20,544 bases of DNA from Methanimicrococcus sp034006575 (GTDB lineage Archaea; Halobacteriota; Methanosarcinia; Methanosarcinales; Methanosarcinaceae): NCBI GenBank assembly GCA_034006575.1, contig JAVESN010000025.1, positions 1-20,544 on the forward strand, written 5' to 3'. Shown here piece by piece: positions 1 to 6,246 of this stretch. A model generated the notes under the pieces. The model did no database searches. It saw nothing but the letters and a program-made list of their open reading frames with translations, and was not told where the DNA came from. Each line of letters opens with the position of its first letter. The first letter of the stretch is position 1. Made by a program: the position numbers and the translations under genes.

Positions 1-237
1 TCCGAAATTAAAACACCTTACGGCGGCGGCGGCGGCGCGGGCGCAAAAGTAGAGCCGGTCGCTTTTATTGTGATTGACGGCGACAAAACGGAAATTTTAA
101 CTTTAAACGAATCCAACCTGGAAGACGAAATTGTCAAGTTTTTAAGTATGATTCCGTCCATTATCGATAAAGTCAAGGCCGCAAAAAAAGAAAGGGAGCC
201 GAAAGCTCGAATTATTGAAGTGGATGACAATTGCTGA
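1..237 (+). CDS. GerW/YtfJ family protein, C-terminal part (5' truncated by window edge)
   Basis: Frame 1 is open from the first base to a TGA at 235-237 and gives 78 residues. The visible part has a glycine-rich stretch (a run of five Gly then AGAKVEPVAFIVI, residues about 8-26) followed by an acidic and a hydrophobic helical stretch. This Gly-rich turn followed by a PVAF-I-V strand is typical of the GerW/YtfJ family, first named for a Bacillus sporulation protein but widespread in archaea, where its role is unknown. The next gene downstream is a DUF2953 protein. In Bacillus ytfJ and ytfI (DUF2953) are also neighbours, which supports the family call. The 272 bp between the two genes hold a 40-bp tandem repeat, so co-transcription is uncertain. 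The start lies outside the window. Confidence 0.8.
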   Translation, partial: SEIKTPYGGGGGAGAKVEPVAFIVIDGDKTEILTLNESNLEDEIVKFLSMIPSIIDKVKAAKKEREPKARIIEVDDNC

Positions 238-250
238 TAATGGCCGGCGG

Positions 251-480
251 TTATTGATAATTACTGAAAACCGTTGATAAACATCGGCGGTTGTTGACAT
301 TTGTTGAAAACCGTTGATAAATATCGGCGGTTGTTGACATTTGTTGAAAACCGTTGATAAACATCGGCGGTTGTTGACATTTGTTGAAAACCATTGATAA
401 ATATCGGCGGTTGTTGACATTTGTTGAAAACCGTTGATAAATATCGGCGGTTGTTGACGGTTATTGATAATCGCTGACAA
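251..480. repeat. 40-bp tandem repeat array
   Basis: Four near-identical 40-bp units lie at 291-330, 331-370, 371-410 and 411-450. Each begins TTGTTGACATTTGTTGAAAA and ends in ATCGGCGG. They differ only at single positions (AAACATC versus AAATATC, CCGTTG versus CCATTG). A more diverged unit precedes them at 251-290 and a partial one follows at 451-480. There are no unique spacers, so this is a direct tandem array and not CRISPR. The plus strand has stops in all frames. The minus strand is open only because the sequence lacks the complementary stops, and a 40-bp period is not a multiple of three. The array fills the gap between the GerW-family and DUF2953 genes. Confidence 0.93.
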
Positions 481-509
481 TGATTGGCAATTTCGGCTTG
501 TAACCAAAA

Positions 510-1913
510 ATGACAGACGGTGTCATGGCGCTTCCGACAGCTCTCATTGAAATCGGGCAATATTTGCTTTTAGCAATCGGTCTGATTATTCTTCTTTTTC
601 TTCTTGTTTTAGCGGTCGCTTTATTTCTGACATTTTTTATGCGCGTATTCGTTGACGTTTCTTTTAAAACCATCAACGGTGAATTGAAAAACAAAATCAA
701 AATTCGTTTTAAATTTTTATTTTACAAAACCGTTCTTTTAGATTCGGACACTTTTGATGAGGAAGAGGGCGGCGCAGGCGATGAAGACGGAAACGGCGGC
801 AAAAAAAATATTAAGCGCAACGAATACGGCGGCAATCAAGAGGAGATGAGCGGCGCCGCCGAAAAAAATCGTTACCATTTAACGGTCACGGATGAAAAAA
901 TCACCGTTCGAAAAGAACTTTGTCAAAACAGTTACGCCGATTATGAAATTATTTTACATGCCGGTGAAACGATTTCCGAATCGGGCGTTGAAACAAACTC
1001 AAAAGATCTTTTTAAAATCGATAGTGTCGGAATAACCTCTATTGAAAAACCCGAGCCGTCCCAAACGAAAACCTTGGATCAATCCGAAGACCGTTCCGAC
1101 GGTTTTAATCTTTCCAACGAAAATGATGATGGTTCCAATGGTGATTTTGATGATGGTTCCAATGGTGATTTTGATGATGGTTCCAATGGTGAATTTGATG
1201 ATGATTTCAATGGCGTCTTTGATGATGATTTGAGCAGCGATTTCGATGACGGTTTTGACGGCGAATCGGGTGTCCTTTTTGAGTCGGGCGGCGGATCGGG
1301 CGATGAAATAAAAAGCGATATGGTCGGCGACTTTTCAGAATCTTTTGATGAAATCAAACGTTACGTTGATCTTTCAAATCCCAAACAATTCGCGTCGGAT
1401 TCCGTCGTCGCATTCGGTTTAATCTCAAAATCCGCCGCTCGATTAACGAGCGACTTGTTATTTCGAACCGATATCGATAAAATGTCGGCAAATATCGTTT
1501 TCGGTCTTTTCGATCCGGCCAACACGGCGCTTTTGTTCGGAGGCGTTTATTCTTTTAACTCATCGGTTTGCGTTTTTTTATCGGGAATCGAATCCGAATC
1601 GAAAAGTTCCAAAAAAAGAAAAAAGGCGAGAGAATTAAACGCGGCGCTTCGTGACAATATTTCCCTCATTCCAATTTTGAATCGCGAAATGTTTGAAGCG
1701 GACGCGGACTTTTCTTTTTCCTTCCGAATCTCGCGTCTTTTTGTTCCGATAATCCGGTTTTCGTTCCGAAAAAGCACGCGAAAAGTTTTCATGAACTATC
1801 TTTATCCTTATTTTATTTTGCATTCTATTCGTACATGGAGAAACGAACGAAAACAAAAGAAAACGGAAATGAAGGCGGAGAAGATAGCGGAAAAAAAGGC
1901 GGAAAAGAAATAA
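510..1913 (+). CDS. DUF2953 domain membrane protein with acidic repeat
   Basis: The product has 467 residues. A single strongly hydrophobic segment at about residues 16-45 is followed by FVDVSFKTINGELKNKIKIR, a beta-rich start typical of DUF2953 (Bacillus YtfI type). The middle is Asp/Ser/Gly-rich, with 24-bp in-frame repeats coding DDGSNGDF. The family's second conserved block is recognisable near residues 328-350 (FGLFDPANTALLFGG). The last 20 or so residues are almost all Lys/Glu/Arg. A short N-terminal anchor with the rest on one side of the membrane is likely. Its neighbour is the GerW-family gene, the same pairing as in Bacillus ytfIJ. Function is unknown. An ATG at 525 is an alternative start; neither start has a clear ribosome site. 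Confidence 0.78.
   Translation: MTDGVMALPTALIEIGQYLLLAIGLIILLFLLVLAVALFLTFFMRVFVDVSFKTINGELKNKIKIRFKFLFYKTVLLDSDTFDEEEGGAGDEDGNGGKKNIKRNEYGGNQEEMSGAAEKNRYHLTVTDEKITVRKELCQNSYADYEIILHAGETISESGVETNSKDLFKIDSVGITSIEKPEPSQTKTLDQSEDRSDGFNLSNENDDGSNGDFDDGSNGDFDDGSNGEFDDDFNGVFDDDLSSDFDDGFDGESGVLFESGGGSGDEIKSDMVGDFSESFDEIKRYVDLSNPKQFASDSVVAFGLISKSAARLTSDLLFRTDIDKMSANIVFGLFDPANTALLFGGVYSFNSSVCVFLSGIESESKSSKKRKKARELNAALRDNISLIPILNREMFEADADFSFSFRISRLFVPIIRFSFRKSTRKVFMNYLYPYFILHSIRTWRNERKQKKTEMKAEKIAEKKAEKK
1125..1268 (+). repeat. 24-bp in-frame tandem repeat (DDGSNGDF)
   Basis: Six consecutive 24-bp units lie at 1125, 1149, 1173, 1197, 1221 and 1245. The first three are nearly identical and encode DDGSNGDF, DDGSNGDF and DDGSNGEF. 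The last three are diverged (DDDFNGVF, DDDLSSDF, DDGFDGES). They form an acidic, probably disordered linker at residues 206-253 of the DUF2953 protein. The gradient from identical to diverged copies suggests recent slippage at the 5' side. Confidence 0.92.
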
Positions 1914-1980
1914 AAAATGAAAAAACAAACATCATTTTCCTTCGAGCCAAACAAAGAACTTTAAATGTTTTGAGTTCTTT

Positions 1981-2002
1981 TTTTGGTTACATTTTGGTTA
2001 CA
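1981..2002 (+). repeat. 11-bp direct repeat upstream of beta-RFAP synthase
   Basis: TTTTGGTTACA occurs twice in immediate tandem (1981-1991 and 1992-2002), 35 bp before the chosen start of the next gene. An A/T-rich TTTATTAATA follows at about 2002-2011 and could serve as the TATA element. The repeat may be a regulator site or mere slippage; the sequence alone does not decide. Confidence 0.5.
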
Positions 2003-2036
2003 TTTATTAATAAGCGAACAATATTATGCGAATTCT

Positions 2037-3017
2037 ATGTTTGAAATAAAAACGCCTTCTCGTATTCATATGGGCTTAATCGATATGAACGGGGGGCTGG
2101 GCAGATTAGACGGCAGTGTCGGCTTGGCATTGGAAGACGGCGGCGTTTGGCTTCGCGCCAAAAAATCGGATACGATTGCTGTTACCCAACGGTCCGAAAA
2201 CGGCGACGTTTTATCCGCCGGTCCCGATTTCAAAGAACACATCTCCCGGCTGGTCGCGCCTCTTTTGCCCGAAAACGAAGGCGTCGAATTTGAATTTTTA
2301 TCCTCCATTCGCCCGCACATCGGTCTCGGCTCGGGAACGCAGCTGGCTTTATCGGCCGCCGCCGCCGTCAACAGTCTGTACGGCCTTAATAAAAGTGTGA
2401 AAGAGTTGGCGCAAATGACACGCCGCGGCGGAACTTCTGGAATCGGCGTTTTAGCCTTTGAAAACGGCGGATTTATTGTGGATTCCGGTCATAAAATGTC
2501 TGATAAAAACGGGTTTTTCCCCTCCTCAAGAAGCACGGCGCCGCCGGCAGACCTTCTTCTTCGACTGAACTTTCCGGAGTGGGATATCGTTGTTGCCGTT
2601 TCGCCCAAAACAGGTATCAGTGGAGAGGATGAAAAACATTTTTTCCAAAAAGTTTGTCCGGTCCCGATAAATGACGTTCGCGAAATCTCTCACATCATTC
2701 TCATGCAAATGATTCCGTCCATCCTTGAAAAAAATATCGAGGGTCTCGGAAACGCGGTCAATCTTTTGCAAAAAACAGGTTTTAAAAAACACGAGGTTCA
2801 AATCCAATCCGACGAAGTTAAAGCGGTGATGGATTTGATGCTGAAAAACGGCAGTTACGGCGCAGGTATCAGCTCGTTCGGTCCGGCCGTCTATGGTTTC
2901 TCAAACGATCGCAAACAATCCGAAGAATTAAAATCCGCTCTTCTTGAAAAAATGCCGCAGGGCAGTGAAGTCCTGATTACAAAAGCCAACAACAGCGGAG
3001 CGGTTTATCATGCCTGA
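2037..3017 (+). CDS. beta-ribofuranosylaminobenzene 5'-phosphate synthase
   Basis: The product has 326 residues. It belongs to the GHMP kinase fold and matches the archaeal beta-RFAP synthase family, which condenses 4-hydroxybenzoate or 4-aminobenzoate with PRPP in an early step of tetrahydromethanopterin synthesis. Visible hallmarks are the N-terminal PSRIHMGLIDMNGGLGR (residues 7-23), the glycine-rich GHMP loop PHIGLGSGTQLALS (93-106) and a C-terminal SYGAGISSFGPAVYG segment. The reading frame is open 54 bp further upstream, but MFEIKTPSRIHMGLID is where family homology begins, so ATG 2037 was chosen. No strong Shine-Dalgarno site is present. The gene overlaps the Nop5 start by 8 bp, which implies translational coupling. 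Gap to the upstream DUF2953 gene is 123 bp. Confidence 0.9.
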   Translation: MFEIKTPSRIHMGLIDMNGGLGRLDGSVGLALEDGGVWLRAKKSDTIAVTQRSENGDVLSAGPDFKEHISRLVAPLLPENEGVEFEFLSSIRPHIGLGSGTQLALSAAAAVNSLYGLNKSVKELAQMTRRGGTSGIGVLAFENGGFIVDSGHKMSDKNGFFPSSRSTAPPADLLLRLNFPEWDIVVAVSPKTGISGEDEKHFFQKVCPVPINDVREISHIILMQMIPSILEKNIEGLGNAVNLLQKTGFKKHEVQIQSDEVKAVMDLMLKNGSYGAGISSFGPAVYGFSNDRKQSEELKSALLEKMPQGSEVLITKANNSGAVYHA

Positions 3018-4026
3018 CTCCTCAAAAAGCTTTTTGACTTGGTTTGGCAAGCTTTCTTATGAAGGCGACTTCGAATTGTCGGAAAATCTTTCTGCCGCAA
3101 CACCTCTTGAATTGTCCGATCGTCTTCTCTTAATTCTTTCTTCCTCTCAAAATTTGAAATTCGTTTCCGCGCTCAAACCCGTTTTTTTAAAACAAAAACC
3201 GGACTATCGAGCGGCGGCAAAGCAGGCGGAATCGACGGAATTGACGGAATCGGATGCGGATTATATTTCTAAGCTTCGCGAGACGGCCATTCAAACGGCG
3301 CGCCGCCAGCTTTCCGCTTCTCTGACGGAAGATAAAAAAGTCATTCAAGCCGTCGAAGCGTTGGATGATTTAAATGAAACAATCAATCATTTAACGGAGC
3401 GGCTGGTTGATTGGTACAGCGCTTATTATCCCGAGCTGGATTTATCAAACGAAGAGTATGTTCGTTTCGTTTCAAAAAGTCCGGAGTCGACTTCAAAATC
3501 CCAAATGGGCGCGCCGGCGTCACACGAAGATTTGTTTTTGATGCGATCTTTTGCAGACGACGTTCTTTCGCTTTACGAACGAAAAAAAGCGGTTGAGTCC
3601 TTCATTGAAAATAAAATGGGAGAGACGGCTCCAAATTTATCTCAATTAGCCGGTGTTGTTTTGGGGGCCCGCCTTTTGAGCATGGCCTGCGGTCTTAAAA
3701 ATTTGGCGGCTCTCCCGTCCGGAAGCATTCAAGTGATGGGTGCGGAAAAAGCCATGGTTAAACACCTGCGGTCCAACGCGCCGTCACCGAAGCACGGTAT
3801 TATTTTCAGTCATCCGCTTTTAAATACGGCGCCTTTTCGTTTGCGCGGTAAAATTGCGCGCGCTTTTGCCGCCGCCGTCAGCTTGGCGGCGCGAACGGAT
3901 TACTATTCCGGCAAAATCAATCCGAAAATTGATGCGGATTTGAATGCGAAAATCAACCGAATCAAAGCGGCAAACGCTAACCGCGAACCCAAAAAAAATG
4001 CGGCGGAGGTTAAATATGACGCTTAA
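3010..4026 (+). CDS. Nop5 (NOP56/58-like) box C/D RNP core protein
   Basis: The product has 338 residues. Archaeal Nop5 bridges fibrillarin and L7Ae on box C/D guide RNAs and so directs 2'-O-methylation of rRNA and tRNA. The central coiled-coil region (about 85-205) is followed by the Nop RNA-binding domain. The diagnostic stretch is LPSGSIQVMGAEKAMVKHL (235-253) and then PKHGIIFSHPLL (260-271). The C-terminal tail is basic. The start overlaps the end of the beta-RFAP synthase gene by 8 bp, and the stop overlaps the fibrillarin gene by 11 bp. Nop5 and fibrillarin adjacency is a widely conserved archaeal arrangement because the proteins form a heterodimer. The coupling to a methanopterin gene upstream is less usual. 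Confidence 0.95.
   Translation: MPDSSKSFLTWFGKLSYEGDFELSENLSAATPLELSDRLLLILSSSQNLKFVSALKPVFLKQKPDYRAAAKQAESTELTESDADYISKLRETAIQTARRQLSASLTEDKKVIQAVEALDDLNETINHLTERLVDWYSAYYPELDLSNEEYVRFVSKSPESTSKSQMGAPASHEDLFLMRSFADDVLSLYERKKAVESFIENKMGETAPNLSQLAGVVLGARLLSMACGLKNLAALPSGSIQVMGAEKAMVKHLRSNAPSPKHGIIFSHPLLNTAPFRLRGKIARAFAAAVSLAARTDYYSGKINPKIDADLNAKINRIKAANANREPKKNAAEVKYDA
4005..4010 (+). promoter_or_regulatory. Shine-Dalgarno site of flpA inside nop5
   Basis: GGAGGT lies 5 nt before ATG 4016, within the last codons of nop5. It decides the fibrillarin start in favour of 4016 over an in-frame ATG 72 bp upstream. Confidence 0.85.
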
Positions 4027-4711
4027 ACCTTATTCCGCTGGCGTTTATGAAGGAAAAATGCGCGGAAAGTTTCAACTCTATACCCAAAACGCCGCGCCGA
4101 CGGTTTCTGTTTACGGTGAAAAAATGATGACGGATGACGACGGAGTCGAATACCGCTCATGGGATCCGAAACGCAGCAAACTCGGCGCTCTTTATCAAAA
4201 AAAGATTAAAATTCCGTTGAGCACGGATTCTCGCGTTCTTTATTTAGGCGCCGCGTCCGGGACAACCGTCAGCCATGTTTCCGATATCTTATCGGAAGGT
4301 GCGGGCGTCGTTTACGCGGTTGAATTTTCCGAACGCCCGATGCGCCATTTGGTGATGTTGGCTGAAAAAAGAAAGAACATCATCCCGATTTTTTCCGATG
4401 CCGCCCGCCCGGAGCTTTATTTCCCGATCGTTGAGCCTGTGGACGTCATTTTCCAAGATGTCGCCCAACCCAATCAAGCCGAAATCGCCTGTAAAAACGC
4501 CGCTTATTTCTTAAAAGACGGCGGGCATTTGATTTTATCTTTAAAAGCCAGAAGCATAGACGTTGCCAAAAACCCGAAAAAAATATTCGCCGAGGAAATC
4601 AAACTTCTTGAAAAAAACCAAAACGTTTCTTTCAACATCTTAAAAACAGCGGACTTGGCGCCGTTTCATACAGATCACATGGGCGTGGTCGCGGTTAAAA
4701 AAGAGGAATAA
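4016..4711 (+). CDS. flpA: fibrillarin-like rRNA/tRNA 2'-O-methyltransferase
   Basis: The product has 231 residues, the normal length for archaeal fibrillarin. It transfers a methyl group from SAM to the 2'-OH of nucleotides selected by box C/D guide RNAs, within the complex with Nop5 and L7Ae. The N-terminal small domain runs to about residue 55 and contains EYRSWDPKRSKLGALY. The SAM-binding Rossmann motif is VLYLGAASGTTVSHVSDI (74-91), with the acidic residue after beta-2 in VYAVEFSERP. QDVAQPNQAEI and LSLKARSID are the later family motifs. Its ribosome site and start lie inside nop5, with an 11-bp overlap, so the two proteins are probably made in stoichiometric amounts. It is followed 29 bp later by a PLD-like gene. 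Confidence 0.96.
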   Translation: MTLKPYSAGVYEGKMRGKFQLYTQNAAPTVSVYGEKMMTDDDGVEYRSWDPKRSKLGALYQKKIKIPLSTDSRVLYLGAASGTTVSHVSDILSEGAGVVYAVEFSERPMRHLVMLAEKRKNIIPIFSDAARPELYFPIVEPVDVIFQDVAQPNQAEIACKNAAYFLKDGGHLILSLKARSIDVAKNPKKIFAEEIKLLEKNQNVSFNILKTADLAPFHTDHMGVVAVKKEE

Positions 4712-4730
4712 TATTTCAAAATAAAAAATT

Positions 4731-4736
4731 GGTGAT
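4731..4736 (+). promoter_or_regulatory. Shine-Dalgarno site of the PLD-like gene
   Basis: GGTGAT, fully complementary to the archaeal 16S 3' end, lies 4 nt before ATG 4741. It rejects the in-frame TTG at 4729 and GTG at 4732, which overlap it. Confidence 0.82.
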
Positions 4737-4740
4737 TTTA

Positions 4741-5532
4741 ATGGTTATTGTTTTAGACACAACAAATTGTTCCGCAAGGTTAACGGATATGATTAAAAAT
4801 GCAGAAAAAGAAATTATTTTGATCAGTCCGTACCTTCAAATATCGACTCTCCTATTCGGTTTTTTAAGAGATGCCCATTCCAGAAATGTTTCAATTACTT
4901 TAATTTACAGAGAGGACAAAACCAATCAAAAAAGCAAATTAGAAGAGCTTAATGCGGAAATTCTTATTCTTGATAATTTACATGCGAAATGCTATTTGAA
5001 TGAGTCGATGGCTATTATTACATCTATGAATCTTTATCAGTACTCTCAAGAAAATAATGCCGAATTGGGTGTATTGATTAAAAAAACCAACGAAGAGGAC
5101 GTTGGTGTTGATGCATATGATGCTTATAATGCTCTTCGAAAAGAAGTTTTAACGCTCTATCGCATTGCTAAACAAAACCAAACATTATCGCAATCATCCG
5201 GTCCATCTTCTCCGGAATTAAAAAAGAAAGCGGAACCAAAAAAGCCGACAGGCTCCAATAACGCAATAAAAACAAAAAAACCGCCCGAGGGTGGAATTTT
5301 TAATTTAATTAAAGATGTTATTTTAGGTCCTTCCGAATGTTATTGCATTCGATGTCATGATAAAATTGAAGATACTATCGAGAAACCGCTTTGTAATAAT
5401 TGCTATTCTTCTTGGGCTCGTTATAAAAATGAGAATTTTTCTGAAAAATATTGTTTTAATTGCGGAAGGCCGGCCAACACGACTTATTCAAAACCATTAT
5501 GTGATGAGTGTTTTGAAAATCAGTCTTATTGA
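4741..5532 (+). CDS. PLD-like single-HKD protein with two C-terminal zinc ribbons
   Basis: The product has 263 residues. The N-terminal part (about 1-145) is a PLD-like fold with one HKD-type motif: HAKCYLNE at residues 81-88, followed by ITSMNLYQYSQENNAELGV. The acidic position of HxK(x)4D is Glu here. One motif per chain suggests a homodimer, as in Nuc-type nucleases and BfiI. A low-complexity Lys/Pro/Ser linker (about 146-182) leads to two zinc ribbons: C202-x2-C205 with C218-x2-C221, and C238-x2-C241 with C254-x2-C257. Nuclease or nucleic-acid-binding activity is inferred and the substrate is unknown. It lies 29 bp after flpA with its own ribosome site, so it is probably the last gene of the rfaS-nop5-flpA operon. 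Codon use is more A/T-rich than in its operon neighbours, which may mean later acquisition. Confidence 0.75.
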   Translation: MVIVLDTTNCSARLTDMIKNAEKEIILISPYLQISTLLFGFLRDAHSRNVSITLIYREDKTNQKSKLEELNAEILILDNLHAKCYLNESMAIITSMNLYQYSQENNAELGVLIKKTNEEDVGVDAYDAYNALRKEVLTLYRIAKQNQTLSQSSGPSSPELKKKAEPKKPTGSNNAIKTKKPPEGGIFNLIKDVILGPSECYCIRCHDKIEDTIEKPLCNNCYSSWARYKNENFSEKYCFNCGRPANTTYSKPLCDECFENQSY

Positions 5533-5534
5533 AA

Positions 5535-5987
5535 TTATTTCTTTTTCCCTTTTTTTTCCTTTTTTCCGGATTGTTGAAGCATCATCGGCAAATCAATGGC
5601 GTATTGCCCTTCTTCTTTGATTCCGACAACGATTTCTTCTTTTTTCATAATGGAGCCTAAATTTAATTCATAAGATCCCGTGTTCAATATTCTTATGGAA
5701 TCAACGCGGTCGAGGTCCAGTTCTTTTTTATTGACGTCATCCGAATCCAAAGCGCGGTCAATATTTTCAAGAACGTCGTCAATCGTTTTTTCTTGTTTTT
5801 CCGCGATCATTTTTTCCGTATCCCGATTCGAAGAAACAGCTTCAACGCTTTCCGGTTTTAACTCTTTTGACGTCTCTTCCGCTTTCACATAAAGGAATTT
5901 ATTCCATTTGCATTCCGGGCAGCCCGTTAAAATGACGGAGTCTCCATCCTCAAACACGGCACCGCATTTTGTACATCTGTGTGGCAT
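5535..5987 (-). CDS. archaeal zinc-ribbon protein (COG3364 type)
   Basis: The product has 150 residues. It starts MPHRCTKCGAVFEDGD with a zinc ribbon C5-x2-C8 ... C23-x2-C26 (CPECKWNKFLYV). This is the typical start of a conserved archaeal family of unknown function. The middle (about 35-100) is Glu/Lys/Asp-rich and probably helical. The C-terminal half (DSIRILNTGSYELNLGSIMK ... EGQYAIDLPMML) is better conserved and looks like a small beta domain. It ends in a Lys-rich tail. The reading frame is open 84 bp further upstream, but the extra residues (MFKYSYIL...) are A/T-rich leader sequence, so ATG 5987 was chosen. It converges on the PLD-like gene with only 2 bp between the stop codons. Confidence 0.82.
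   Translation of the reverse strand: MPHRCTKCGAVFEDGDSVILTGCPECKWNKFLYVKAEETSKELKPESVEAVSSNRDTEKMIAEKQEKTIDDVLENIDRALDSDDVNKKELDLDRVDSIRILNTGSYELNLGSIMKKEEIVVGIKEEGQYAIDLPMMLQQSGKKEKKGKKK
5538..5567 (+). terminator. pyrimidine tract terminating the PLD-like gene, inside the opposing CDS
   Basis: Thirty consecutive pyrimidines, mostly T runs, start 5 bp after the PLD-like stop codon. On the minus strand the same bases encode the Lys-rich C-terminus of the zinc-ribbon protein. U-rich tracts are the usual archaeal termination signal, so this is likely a terminator embedded in coding sequence. Confidence 0.55.
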
Positions 5988-6116
5988 AGCTTTGCACTGA
6001 TTTAAGTTGTTAGAATTGATTTTTATTGATTTTAATTGAATTAAACTTAATATGTAACTGTATTTAAACATTTATTATCTTTGTCTTTCTTTAAAAAAGG
6101 CCGCAATCTGATAATA

Positions 6117-6153
6117 AAATATATATAAATAAACCGCCCTTCTTTTTAAGGGC
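6117..6153 (+). promoter_or_regulatory. TATA box and leader hairpin of the Rh channel gene
   Basis: AAAATATATATAAAT (6117-6131) is a strong archaeal TATA element, about 120 bp before the channel start. Directly downstream a perfect 6-bp inverted repeat GCCCTT/AAGGGC (6136-6141 and 6148-6153) encloses a 6-nt T-rich loop at the expected start of transcription. It could be an operator or a 5' RNA hairpin. The TATA element is nearly symmetrical, so it may also serve the divergent zinc-ribbon gene. Confidence 0.6.
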
Positions 6154-6246
6154 ATAACTTACATTTTTTTCTTTTTAATGTTTGTTGTGTTTTTATGTGT
6201 TTTAATGTGTTAATTATAAAATGTATATTAATTGGGGGGTCAACTA

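Noticed and set aside
251..480. CRISPR array
   Set aside because: Units abut directly without unique spacers and no cas gene is present.
142..560. Minus-strand open frames across the 40-bp repeat (INGFQQMSTTAD-type repeats)
   Set aside because: They are open only because the repeat lacks stops on that strand. A 40-bp period shifts frame every unit, there is no ribosome site and they overlap two convincing plus-strand genes.
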